Assembly: GCA_015655035.1 (NCBI GenBank)
Contig: JAATFS010000068.1
Coordinates: 1 to 5,815 of the forward strand
Origin: Lysobacterales bacterium
GTDB lineage: Bacteria > Pseudomonadota > Gammaproteobacteria > Xanthomonadales > Xanthomonadaceae
DNA: 5,815 bases
Reading direction: 5' to 3'
In this document: piece by piece, positions 1 to 5,764 of the stretch
How the letters are laid out: the number at the start of each line of letters is the position of its first letter
How positions within the stretch are numbered: the stretch's first letter is position 1
Made by a program: the position numbers and the translations under genes
Notes under the pieces: model-generated
What the model saw: the letters and a program-made list of their open reading frames with translations, nothing else
Databases searched by the model: none
Told to the model about the DNA's origin: nothing

Positions 1-131
1 GTCGGGATCTGGCGGCCGCCGAGCAGGAATTGCTCGCCGCTGCCGCGATGCCGCCGCGAGATCCAGGCGCCGAACGCCAGTGCGACCGATAGATAGGCCA
101 GGAAGGTATACAGAAACAGGCTGTGATTCAT
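1..131 (-). CDS. Sodium:solute symporter (SSS family), N-terminal part
   Basis: Only the first 43 codons are present; the gene runs off the left edge. The product starts MNHSLFLYTFLAYLSVALAF, a hydrophobic first transmembrane helix with a periplasmic N-terminus, followed by a basic loop (ISRRHRG) and the segment EQFLLGGRQIP. A short first helix followed by a 'FxLGGRxIP' stretch is typical of the SSS (SLC5-like) family of Na+-coupled inner-membrane importers for sugars, amino acids or other small solutes. The start at 131 is supported by GGAG at 139-142 with a 7-base spacer. The gene lies downstream of the GH20 hexosaminidase on the same strand, so it is probably co-transcribed and may import a sugar released by that enzyme. 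The substrate cannot be read from this fragment. Family assignment is fairly sure; substrate is inference. Confidence 0.75.
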   Translation of the reverse strand, partial: MNHSLFLYTFLAYLSVALAFGAWISRRHRGSGEQFLLGGRQIP

Positions 132-169
132 CGTGCGTCTCCAAAGGGTGAGGCGATCGATGCGGCGGA

Positions 170-316
170 TCAGTGACTTACGGGGTACAGCGGGAACAGG
201 CGTCTCTGCGCCGGGTCCGCGCGTGTGGCGATGTTCGCCGTAGCGTCTGGGCAGGTGGTGGGTAACGCGGTGGCAAACGGTGCGACAGACAGGCGAGCGG
301 TGCGGCGACAGGACAT
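170..316 (-). CDS. Possible 48-residue small protein, unknown function
   Basis: This is an ATG-to-TGA frame lying neatly between the hexosaminidase stop (21-base gap) and the symporter start (38-base gap) on the same strand. A strong Shine-Dalgarno sequence, AAGGAA at 323-328, sits 6 bases before the ATG. The peptide begins MSCRRTARLSVAPFATALPT and ends with QRRLFPLYPVSH. It has two cysteines (positions 3 and 22), an arginine-rich start and a weakly hydrophobic stretch around residues 9-19, too weak for a confident signal peptide or membrane helix. Codons are less G/C-biased at the third position than in the neighbours (about three quarters) and include the rare TTA and AGA. No family is recognised. 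It could be a real small operon gene, a translational-coupling leader or chance. The spacing and ribosome-binding site favour it; codon use and lack of recognisable sequence argue against it. Confidence 0.25.
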   Translation of the reverse strand: MSCRRTARLSVAPFATALPTTCPDATANIATRADPAQRRLFPLYPVSH

Positions 317-337
317 GCAGAGTTCCTTGGCGAGCAG

Positions 338-2728
338 TTAGCGGGCGGTAGTGGAGTCGGCGGGGGCGGGGGCGGGTGAAGTGACTTGGACCGAATCCAG
401 TGCGTACAACGGTCCGTCCAGTGGGGCAGCGACGGTCAGGCACAGATCGGCGGCGGCGTGCTGCGGCGGCAATGTCGTGGTCAGGGTGAAACGCTCGCCG
501 AGCGTGTCGCCTGACGGCAGCGGCAGGGTCGCCAGCAGCGGGCCGTCGCAACGACCGGCGCGTACCTGCAATTGGTTGCCTTCCGGCGGGGGCGTGCGCA
601 CGATGCGGCGCGCCAGCTGCGGGCGGGTCAGGCCGAAGTTGCGCGGCAGGCGCGCGGCCTCGACCCGCAGTTGCGCGCCGTGCGAAAGCGTGGCGCCTGG
701 ATAGATCCAGCAGGCATCGAACAGGTCGACGTTGTAGGCCGGGGTATCGCGCTGGCCCAGGTCCGGCAGTAACGGCAAGCGCAGGCGCAGCCCATCGTCG
801 CGGCACGCTCGCAGACGGCTGCTGTCCAGCCGCGTGGCGGCGTCGCGGTCGAACCCGATCGCGCGCGGCTTGGACAATGGCGTGCCATCGGCAGCGAAGG
901 CGGCGGCGCGCAGCTGCACGCCGGGCGCAAGCGTCAGCGGCTCGCGGTAGAGCGCCGAGTCCGGGGTCGGCACGCTGCCATCCACGGTGTAGCGCAATTG
1001 GCCGAAGCCGGCCTGGTCGTACAGGCCGACCGTCGCTGCAGTGGCGTTGCTCGCATCAGTGGCCAGCGGCCGCGCCGCCACTGCGAAGGCGCTGTCGGCG
1101 TAGTCGATTCCCAGTCGCTGGTAGCGCCGCAACTGCGGCACCAGCCGTTGCAGGAATCCGTCCCAGTCGCGGACGTCGGCGGGCGACCACACCCGTTCGG
1201 CAAGCGCGGCGATACGCGGGTACATGGCGTGGTCGATCTGCCACGGTTCGACGAGATATTCGGTCCACAGCTGCGCCTGCGCGCCGAGCACATGCGTGGC
1301 CTGGCGCGCATCCAGCGCGCCCGGTACTGGTTCGAAGCGGTAGACGTCGGCCAGCGTCTGGATCTTCAGGCGGCCGGCCGGCTCGTCGCCGCGATCGCTT
1401 TGCAGGTTGTCGAAGTACAGCGTCGGCGACGGCGTCAGGATGGTGTCATGGCCGCGCTTGGCCGCGACCACGGCGCCGTCGATGCCGCGCCAGGACATGA
1501 TGGCGGTATGCGCAGGCAGCGGCCCGTCCAGGATCTCGTCCCAGCCGATCAGCCGGCGACCCCGCGCGGCCAGGTGCGCACCGACCTGGCCGACGAACCA
1601 GCTCTGCAGCGCGTCCTCGCTGGCGACGCCGAGCGCGCGCATCCGCGCTTGCACGCTGGGTGAGGCCTGCCATTGGTACTTCAACGCCTCGTCGCCGCCG
1701 ATATGCACGTCGCGGCCGGGGAACAGCGCGATCACCTCGTCGAGCACGTTGCGCACGAACGCAAGGTTGTCCTCGTCCACGCCGTAGAGATAGTCGTGGA
1801 TGCCCCAGCTGGTGGCGACCTGGGGCGCCTGGCCGCTGGCACCGACATGGCGCGGATAGGCCGCAGCGGCCGCTTGTGCATGGCCGGGCATGTCCAGCTC
1901 GGGTACCACAGTGATATGCCGCGCGGCGGCGTAGGCCACCAGTTCGCGAATCTGTTGCTGGGTATAGAAGCCGCCATAGCGCAACGGCTGGCCGTATTGG
2001 CCGGCGGCCGGCGGGACCCGCCATGCGCCGATGTCGGTGAGGGCGGGATAGCGTGCGATCTGCAGGCGCCAGCCCTGGTCGTCGGTCAGGTGCCAATGCA
2101 AGGTGTTGAGCTTGTGCAGCGCCATGCCGTCGAGCAGCCGCTTGATCGTGTCCACGTCCTGGAAATGGCGGGCAGAATCCAGCATCACCCCGCGCCAGCG
2201 AAAACGCGGCCAGTCTTCGATCAGCACACCCTGCAGGGTGATCGGTGCGGCGCTTTGGCGATCGGCGCTGAGCAACTGCCATAGCGTGATTGCCCCATAG
2301 AACAAGCCGCTTTCGCTGCGTGCGCTCAGGTCCACGCCGTCATCGCCGACGTGCAGTCGATAGCTCTCCGCCTGCGCAGGTGCGCCGCTCGGATCCAGTC
2401 GCAACCGAATCGCGGCGCTGCGATCGCTGCTGCGGACCGCAAGCGCCGGGCCGTGGCTGCGTTGCAGCAGCTCGGACAGGTAGCGGGCCACGCGCGTGCT
2501 GGCGGCATCGCCTTCCACCGCGCTCACCACGCTGGAGGCATCGATCAAGACGCGGCCGGCGTCGGCCTGTGCCCGCACCGGTTGGGGGACCAACGGCAGC
2601 GCCTGTAGCGGCGAAATCGTCAGCAGGCCGAGCAGGGTGAGAGCGGCACGGATGCCCGATCGCGTCGCGGCCTGGAAACAGGCGCGTGCGCTGTCTACTG
2701 CGATGGTGCGTACTCCCTGACCGATCAT
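338..2728 (-). CDS. nahA: Beta-N-acetylhexosaminidase, glycoside hydrolase family 20, exported
   Basis: A 796-residue exported enzyme expected to remove terminal beta-linked GlcNAc or GalNAc from chitin oligomers, N-glycans or similar glycans. The start at 2728 follows AGGA at 2734-2737 and gives a signal peptide: basic N-region, hydrophobic core about residues 28-43 (ALTLLGLLTI), likely cleavage after LQA or AQA. Domains in order: GH20b alpha/beta domain about 57-170; catalytic (beta/alpha)8 barrel about 175-515; C-terminal chitobiase-type beta domain about 566-626 (YTVDGSVPTPDS); then a further 165 or so residues not recognised. The catalytic pair is Asp346-Glu347 in HIGGDEA, for substrate-assisted catalysis through the 2-acetamido group. 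Other family landmarks are Arg187 (LDSARHF), HWHLTDDQGWR at 211-221, Trp396, Trp413, Tyr438/Asp440 (LYFD) and Trp488/Glu490 (WTE), so the active site appears complete. The symporter gene follows on the same strand. The symbol follows common Xanthomonas naming; the exact substrate is not shown by sequence. Confidence 0.93.
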   Translation of the reverse strand: MIGQGVRTIAVDSARACFQAATRSGIRAALTLLGLLTISPLQALPLVPQPVRAQADAGRVLIDASSVVSAVEGDAASTRVARYLSELLQRSHGPALAVRSSDRSAAIRLRLDPSGAPAQAESYRLHVGDDGVDLSARSESGLFYGAITLWQLLSADRQSAAPITLQGVLIEDWPRFRWRGVMLDSARHFQDVDTIKRLLDGMALHKLNTLHWHLTDDQGWRLQIARYPALTDIGAWRVPPAAGQYGQPLRYGGFYTQQQIRELVAYAAARHITVVPELDMPGHAQAAAAAYPRHVGASGQAPQVATSWGIHDYLYGVDEDNLAFVRNVLDEVIALFPGRDVHIGGDEALKYQWQASPSVQARMRALGVASEDALQSWFVGQVGAHLAARGRRLIGWDEILDGPLPAHTAIMSWRGIDGAVVAAKRGHDTILTPSPTLYFDNLQSDRGDEPAGRLKIQTLADVYRFEPVPGALDARQATHVLGAQAQLWTEYLVEPWQIDHAMYPRIAALAERVWSPADVRDWDGFLQRLVPQLRRYQRLGIDYADSAFAVAARPLATDASNATAATVGLYDQAGFGQLRYTVDGSVPTPDSALYREPLTLAPGVQLRAAAFAADGTPLSKPRAIGFDRDAATRLDSSRLRACRDDGLRLRLPLLPDLGQRDTPAYNVDLFDACWIYPGATLSHGAQLRVEAARLPRNFGLTRPQLARRIVRTPPPEGNQLQVRAGRCDGPLLATLPLPSGDTLGERFTLTTTLPPQHAAADLCLTVAAPLDGPLYALDSVQVTSPAPAPADSTTAR

Positions 2729-2932
2729 GATGATCCTGCTGGGTTGAGTGGCTACGTGCCCGCGACCGTCCGACCTCGACAGATGCGTGGAGCGCAATGA
2801 CCTACTGACGCAATTCCATAACGAGGGCGACGGGTTCGCCGCCCTACCGCCGCTTGGGAGATCGTCGAGGCATCGCTCGTTCGATCGTCCAGGCCAGCCC
2901 CCTGCTGGTATGACCCGAGTGTGAAAGACCCA

Positions 2933-2947
2933 TGTCATCGATGTCAA
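2933..2947 (-). promoter_or_regulatory. LacI-type operator-like palindrome overlapping a TTGACA box upstream of nahA
   Basis: Read on the minus strand, TTGACATCGATGACA contains a 14-base near-palindrome (2933-2946) centred on CATCGATG with one mismatched pair, and a central CG as usual for LacI-family operators. The first six bases are a perfect sigma70 -35 hexamer (TTGACA, 2942-2947) pointing towards nahA. The expected -10 position, 17 bases on, reads only TCACAC, so the promoter is not complete by consensus. The site lies about 205 bases before the nahA start. In Xanthomonas campestris, N-acetylglucosamine genes are known to be controlled by the LacI-family NagR and GntR-family NagQ. I infer, without having the consensus to align, that this could be a NagR-type site. 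Confidence 0.4.
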
Positions 2948-3100
2948 TAAATTTGTTTAATAATTTACAAAAATCTACTGTGCGCTCTGGAGTCAGGCGT
3001 ATGAAGCTGATTTTTATAGAGTTTTATTTGGTGGGGATGGCGCGAAATGGTGCATCCGGCGCGTGTTAGCACCAAAATAGTTTATTTTTTTACATTTTTG
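2942..3100. other. AT-rich block with spaced T-tracts
   Basis: About 64% A+T by hand count over roughly 160 bases, against strongly GC-rich flanks. T runs recur at near-helical spacing: TTTTT (3011-3015) and TTTT (3022-3025) about 10 bases apart, and T7 (3085-3091) and T5 (3095-3099) about 9 apart. Such sequence often marks bent promoter DNA, an UP-element or a target of H-NS-like silencers. It lies between the katE terminator and the nahA operator-like site, so it most likely serves nahA. Which of these roles applies is inference. Confidence 0.5.
3048..3074. repeat. Inverted repeat TGGTGC / GCACCA
   Basis: Perfect 6-base arms TGGTGC (3048-3053) and GCACCA (3069-3074) flank a 15-base spacer inside the AT-rich block upstream of nahA. 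The spacing of arm centres is 21 bases, two helical turns, which would suit a dimeric regulator. Arms this short can arise by chance, so this is only a candidate operator. Confidence 0.25.
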
Positions 3101-3268
3101 ATGCACGCACAGCCGCGCCCGTGGACCGATGGCCAATGGCGGGAGGGGCAAAACCGGAGGGGATTCGCGGTGTCGGGCAAGCCGCCAGCGTTGCGCCGGG
3201 GCCTATCGTTATCCTGGTAGATCGGGTCGGGCGGGTCCAGCCCCTGTGCCAGCGTCTGGCGCCGGCAA

Positions 3269-3293
3269 GCGGGACGGCGTTGCGCCGTCCCGC
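3269..3293 (-). terminator. Hairpin terminator of katE
   Basis: A perfect 11-base stem, GCGGGACGGCG (3269-3279) paired with CGCCGTCCCGC (3283-3293), closes a 3-base loop and begins 20 bases after the katE stop codon. Reading katE-ward, the stem is followed by TTGCC, a weak T-tail, and then by a second small hairpin, GCCAG-CGT-CTGGC (3248-3260). Stem stability and position directly behind katE make termination the likely role. The poor T-tract means efficiency is uncertain, and a role in protecting the mRNA 3' end is also possible. Confidence 0.72.
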
Positions 3294-3313
3294 AGGATTA
3301 CGTGCCGCCGCGA

Positions 3314-5443
3314 TCAGGCCAGCAGGCGGATCTTCGGCTCGCGCGTCCATTGCCGGGTCTTGGCGGCGGCAATGAAGCCCTTATTGTCGGCGGCATCGAC
3401 TACGCCGGCATCCTTGCCCACGTTGCCGGCCTTCAGCAACGGTTGCGCGCCGGCGTCGGCGGCGATCGCCTTCAGATGCACGAACGCATTACTGACGAAG
3501 TCCACCGCCGCCGATTCCTTGCTCAACTGCTTGCCTGCCTCGGCCGACAGGATCACGCCCACCGCATCGAAGATGAAGGAAGGGGTGCCGGCCAATTGGC
3601 CGTCGGCAGGTAGTTTCTTGCCGTCGCTGAGCTTGGCGCCGCCGAGTTTGGGCGCCACGATCTTGACCGTGGCACCGGCATCCTCGGCAGCCTTGCGCAG
3701 CGCTTTGATCGCCGCCGCGTCGGAGCCGTCGTGGACCAGGATGCCAACGCTGCGGCCCTGCAGGGTGTCCTTCATCTTGCCGATCAATTGCAACGCGGGC
3801 GAAGGCGGTTGGTCGGTCGGGGTGACCGCTGCGGGGGGAGCTGGCGGCAATGCGTCCAGGCCCAGCCCGTCGGCCACGCGTTCGGCGAGTTTCGGATCGA
3901 TATGGCGCAAATGGCCGACCACGGCCTCGCGCACGTGCGCGGTCTCGACCTTGGATAGCTCGAACACCAGCGCCGAGGCGATATGCGCCTGCTCCGGCAC
4001 ACTCTGGCTGCGGAAGAACTGGCGGGCCTGGCTGTAGTGGTCGGCAAAGCTCTCGGCGCGGATGCGGCCCTTGACGCCATCATCGGCCGGGGTGGCATCG
4101 CTGCGGAAACCGCGCACGGCTTCGCGCGGCGCGTCGGCCTGCAACGAACTGGGATCGTAGGCGACGCGTCCCTTCGGCCTTCCCATCTGCATGTGGCCGT
4201 CGCGTTGATGGTTGGCGAACGGGCACTGCGGCGCATTGACTGGGATCTGGTGGAAGTTCGGGCCGCCCAGGCGGCTCAGCTGCGTGTCCAGGTAGGAGAA
4301 CAGGCGCCCCTGCAACAACGGGTCGTTGCTGAAATCGATGCCGGGCACGATGTTGGCTGGGCAATAGGCAACCTGTTCGGTCTCCGCGAAAAAGTTGTCC
4401 GGCCAGCGATCCAGCACCATCCGCCCGACGATCTGTACCGGCACCAATTCTTCCGGGATCAGCTTGGTCGCGTCGAGATGGTCGAACGGGAATTTTTCCG
4501 CATCGGCCTCGGTGAACAGCTGTACGCCAAACTCCCATTCCGGGAAGTCGCCGTTCTGGATCGATTCGAACAGGTCGCGGCGATGGAAGTCCGGATCGGC
4601 GCCGGCGATCTTGACCGCTTCGTCCCAGACCGTGGATTGCAGTCCGAGCTTGGGCCGCCAATGGAATTTCGCGAACGTGCTCTGGCCGTCCTCGTTGATC
4701 AGCCGGAAGCTGTGGATGCCGAAGCCTTCGATCATGCGCAGCGAACGCGGAATCGCGCGGTCGCTCATTGCCCACATGATCATGTGCAGCGACTCGGGCG
4801 TGAGCGAGATGAAATCCCAGAACGTATCGTGCGCGCTGGCGGCCTGCGGGAAACCGCGATCAGGCTCCATCTTCACCGAGTGGATCAAATCCGGGAACTT
4901 GATCGCATCCTGGATGAAGAACACCGGGATGTTGTTGCCGACCAGATCCCAATTGCCTTCCTTGGTGTAGAACTTGACCGAAAAGCCGCGTACGTCGCGC
5001 GGTGTATCGACCGAACCGGCGCCACCGGCAACGGTGGAGAAGCGCGTGAACAACGGCGTCTTCTCGCCAACTTCGGTCAATATCTTGGCGGTCGTGTAGT
5101 CCGCCAGCGAATGGGTCAGCTCGAAAAAGCCGTGCGCCGCACTGCCACGTGCATGCACGATGCGCTCGGGAATGCGCTCATGATCGAAGTGCGTGATCTT
5201 CTCGCGCAGGATGAAATCTTCCAGCAGGGTCGGTCCGCGCGGCGTGGCGCGCAGCGAATTCTGGTTGTCCGCGATCGGGATGCCCTGGTTGGTGGTCAGC
5301 GGCGGATGCGTGCCTCCTTCACTCTGGTGTAGTTCATCGCCAGCGCCGCGCGATTCGGTCGACTTCGGCGCAGTGGCGGTGTTGGTCGAGAGTTTTTTCG
5401 AGGTGGAAGAGCTGGGCTTGCGCGGGGACTTGCTGGCGGCCAT
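3314..5443 (-). CDS. katE: Monofunctional catalase, large-subunit HPII type
   Basis: A 709-residue cytoplasmic haem catalase that converts hydrogen peroxide to water and oxygen. Order: Ser/Lys/Pro-rich, probably flexible N-terminal arm (about 1-45); catalase core (about 50-500) beginning LTTNQGIPIADNQNSLRA; C-terminal flavodoxin-like/DJ-1-PfpI-like domain (about 560-705), the hallmark of large-subunit (clade 2) catalases. By constant offset from E. coli HPII, the catalytic residues are His97 (RIVHARG), Ser136, Asn170 (LVGNN) and Phe175, with haem ligand Tyr384 in RLFSYLDTQ and Arg380 beside it. HPII His392, which is crosslinked to the ligand tyrosine, corresponds here to Cys361. Length is somewhat below E. 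coli HPII because of a shorter arm. The start at 5443 has AGGA 8 bases upstream (5452-5455); in-frame ATGs at 5497 and 5545 are less likely. A hairpin terminator follows, so katE appears monocistronic. It diverges from a TetR-family gene. Confidence 0.96.
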   Translation of the reverse strand: MAASKSPRKPSSSTSKKLSTNTATAPKSTESRGAGDELHQSEGGTHPPLTTNQGIPIADNQNSLRATPRGPTLLEDFILREKITHFDHERIPERIVHARGSAAHGFFELTHSLADYTTAKILTEVGEKTPLFTRFSTVAGGAGSVDTPRDVRGFSVKFYTKEGNWDLVGNNIPVFFIQDAIKFPDLIHSVKMEPDRGFPQAASAHDTFWDFISLTPESLHMIMWAMSDRAIPRSLRMIEGFGIHSFRLINEDGQSTFAKFHWRPKLGLQSTVWDEAVKIAGADPDFHRRDLFESIQNGDFPEWEFGVQLFTEADAEKFPFDHLDATKLIPEELVPVQIVGRMVLDRWPDNFFAETEQVAYCPANIVPGIDFSNDPLLQGRLFSYLDTQLSRLGGPNFHQIPVNAPQCPFANHQRDGHMQMGRPKGRVAYDPSSLQADAPREAVRGFRSDATPADDGVKGRIRAESFADHYSQARQFFRSQSVPEQAHIASALVFELSKVETAHVREAVVGHLRHIDPKLAERVADGLGLDALPPAPPAAVTPTDQPPSPALQLIGKMKDTLQGRSVGILVHDGSDAAAIKALRKAAEDAGATVKIVAPKLGGAKLSDGKKLPADGQLAGTPSFIFDAVGVILSAEAGKQLSKESAAVDFVSNAFVHLKAIAADAGAQPLLKAGNVGKDAGVVDAADNKGFIAAAKTRQWTREPKIRLLA

Positions 5444-5460
5444 TGGGAATGTCCTGGTGG

Positions 5461-5501
5461 CGGGATGCGGGCTATATCCATTGATGCTGGCTTGCATCCC
5501 G
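5461..5501. repeat. 8-base inverted repeat just upstream of katE
   Basis: Perfect arms CGGGATGC (5461-5468) and GCATCCCG (5494-5501) flank a 25-base spacer and end 17 bases before the katE start codon. Between them, read on the minus strand, lies TATAGC (5471-5476), a weak -10-like hexamer, but no -35 match is found at proper spacing. The structure could be an operator pair flanking the katE promoter or an mRNA stem near the ribosome-binding site. Both are inference. Confidence 0.45.
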
Positions 5502-5545
5502 TGAATGTCCCGTCTAGTCCATGTGTTGCCGATGTGGACTTGCAT

Positions 5546-5576
5546 GCATCCGTTGGATGCCGGGAACCGATCCCGG
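5546..5576. repeat. Two adjacent short hairpins in the katE-tetR control region
   Basis: GCATCC-GTT-GGATGC (5546-5560) is followed at once by CCGGGA-ACCGA-TCCCGG (5560-5576). Both have perfect 6-base stems. Because flanking genes point away from each other, these are not terminators for a flanking gene; they are more likely operator sites or leader RNA structure. The first hairpin uses the same GGATGC hexamer as the inverted repeat nearer katE. Confidence 0.4.
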
Positions 5577-5661
5577 TAATGGAGCTATGGCGCCGACTGC
5601 CGGGCGGCTGGGGCGAAGGCGTTGTCGGTGCGAAGTTCCGTTGTGTTTCCGCAGGATTCCG

Positions 5662-5686
5662 CGCTCGAGCGGGTGCGGCATGCCGC
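5662..5686. repeat. Two perfect palindromes, CGCTCGAGCG and GCGGCATGCCGC
   Basis: A perfect 10-base palindrome (5662-5671) and a perfect 12-base palindrome (5675-5686) lie three bases apart in the divergent intergenic region. No spacer separates the half-sites in either. In GC-rich DNA some such palindromes occur by chance, but their clustering with other inverted repeats here suggests protein-binding sites. Confidence 0.3.
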
Positions 5687-5727
5687 CGGTGCCGGAGGCG
5701 GGCTGTTCATCGAAGGTTTTTAAAAAA

Positions 5728-5742
5728 TAGACCGGTCGTATA
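5728..5742 (+). promoter_or_regulatory. Operator-like palindrome in front of the TetR-family gene
   Basis: TAGACCGGTCGTATA contains a perfect 8-base palindrome GACCGGTC (5730-5737). It abuts TATATT (5739-5744), a plausible -10 hexamer for the plus-strand gene starting at 5765. No good -35 is seen at 17-18 bases. A palindrome overlapping the promoter of a TetR-family gene is the usual arrangement for autorepression, so this is probably the regulator's own operator. TAGACC-type half-sites occur in operators of some TetR-family repressors. Confidence 0.45.
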
Positions 5743-5764
5743 TTTTGCGTGTAGGATGCGTTCC

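Larger units (their letters stand above)
2729..3313. other. Long intergenic region between katE and nahA
   Basis: No convincing gene is seen in these 585 bases on either strand. From right to left it holds: the katE terminator hairpin (3269-3293) with a smaller GCCAG-CGT-CTGGC hairpin beyond it (3248-3260); a GC-rich featureless part (about 3101-3247); an AT-rich block (2942-3100); the LacI-like site with TTGACA (2933-2947); and a roughly 200-base nahA leader (2729-2930). The leader has an imperfect 11-base direct repeat, GATCGTCGAGG at 2860-2870 and GATCGTCCAGG at 2883-2893, and a small hairpin GGCGA/TCGCC at 2826-2840. Very short minus-strand frames in the leader (5 and 9 codons) look like chance. 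The nahA reading frame stays open upstream to 2947, but that part lacks a ribosome-binding site and protein-like composition. Confidence 0.7.

Noticed and set aside
2729..2947. Longer nahA product starting at 2947 with 73 extra residues
   Set aside because: The extension has no ribosome-binding site, unnatural composition, and would bury the signal peptide inside the protein; the ATG at 2728 has AGGA 5 bases upstream and gives an exported enzyme.
3064..3074. Minus-strand TGGTGCTAACA as a XylR-type box
   Set aside because: It recalls the Xanthomonas xylose operator only if three bases are deleted from the middle, and the flanking genes have no xylose role.
3090..3350. 86-codon minus-strand frame after katE
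   Set aside because: It overlaps the end of katE and spans the terminator hairpin; Arg/Pro/Ala-rich and without a plausible ribosome-binding site.
3129..4037. 302-codon plus-strand frame across the end of katE
   Set aside because: It overlaps the conserved katE C-terminal domain and its terminator, with low-complexity Arg/Ser/Ala-rich translation; a shadow frame.
3983..5332. 449-codon open frame on the plus strand opposite katE
   Set aside because: It lies entirely antisense to a fully conserved catalase; long antisense frames are common in GC-rich genes. The translation shows no recognisable family.
5521..5730. 69-codon plus-strand frame in the katE-tetR gap
   Set aside because: It spans the palindromes and has no good ribosome-binding site or recognisable protein features.
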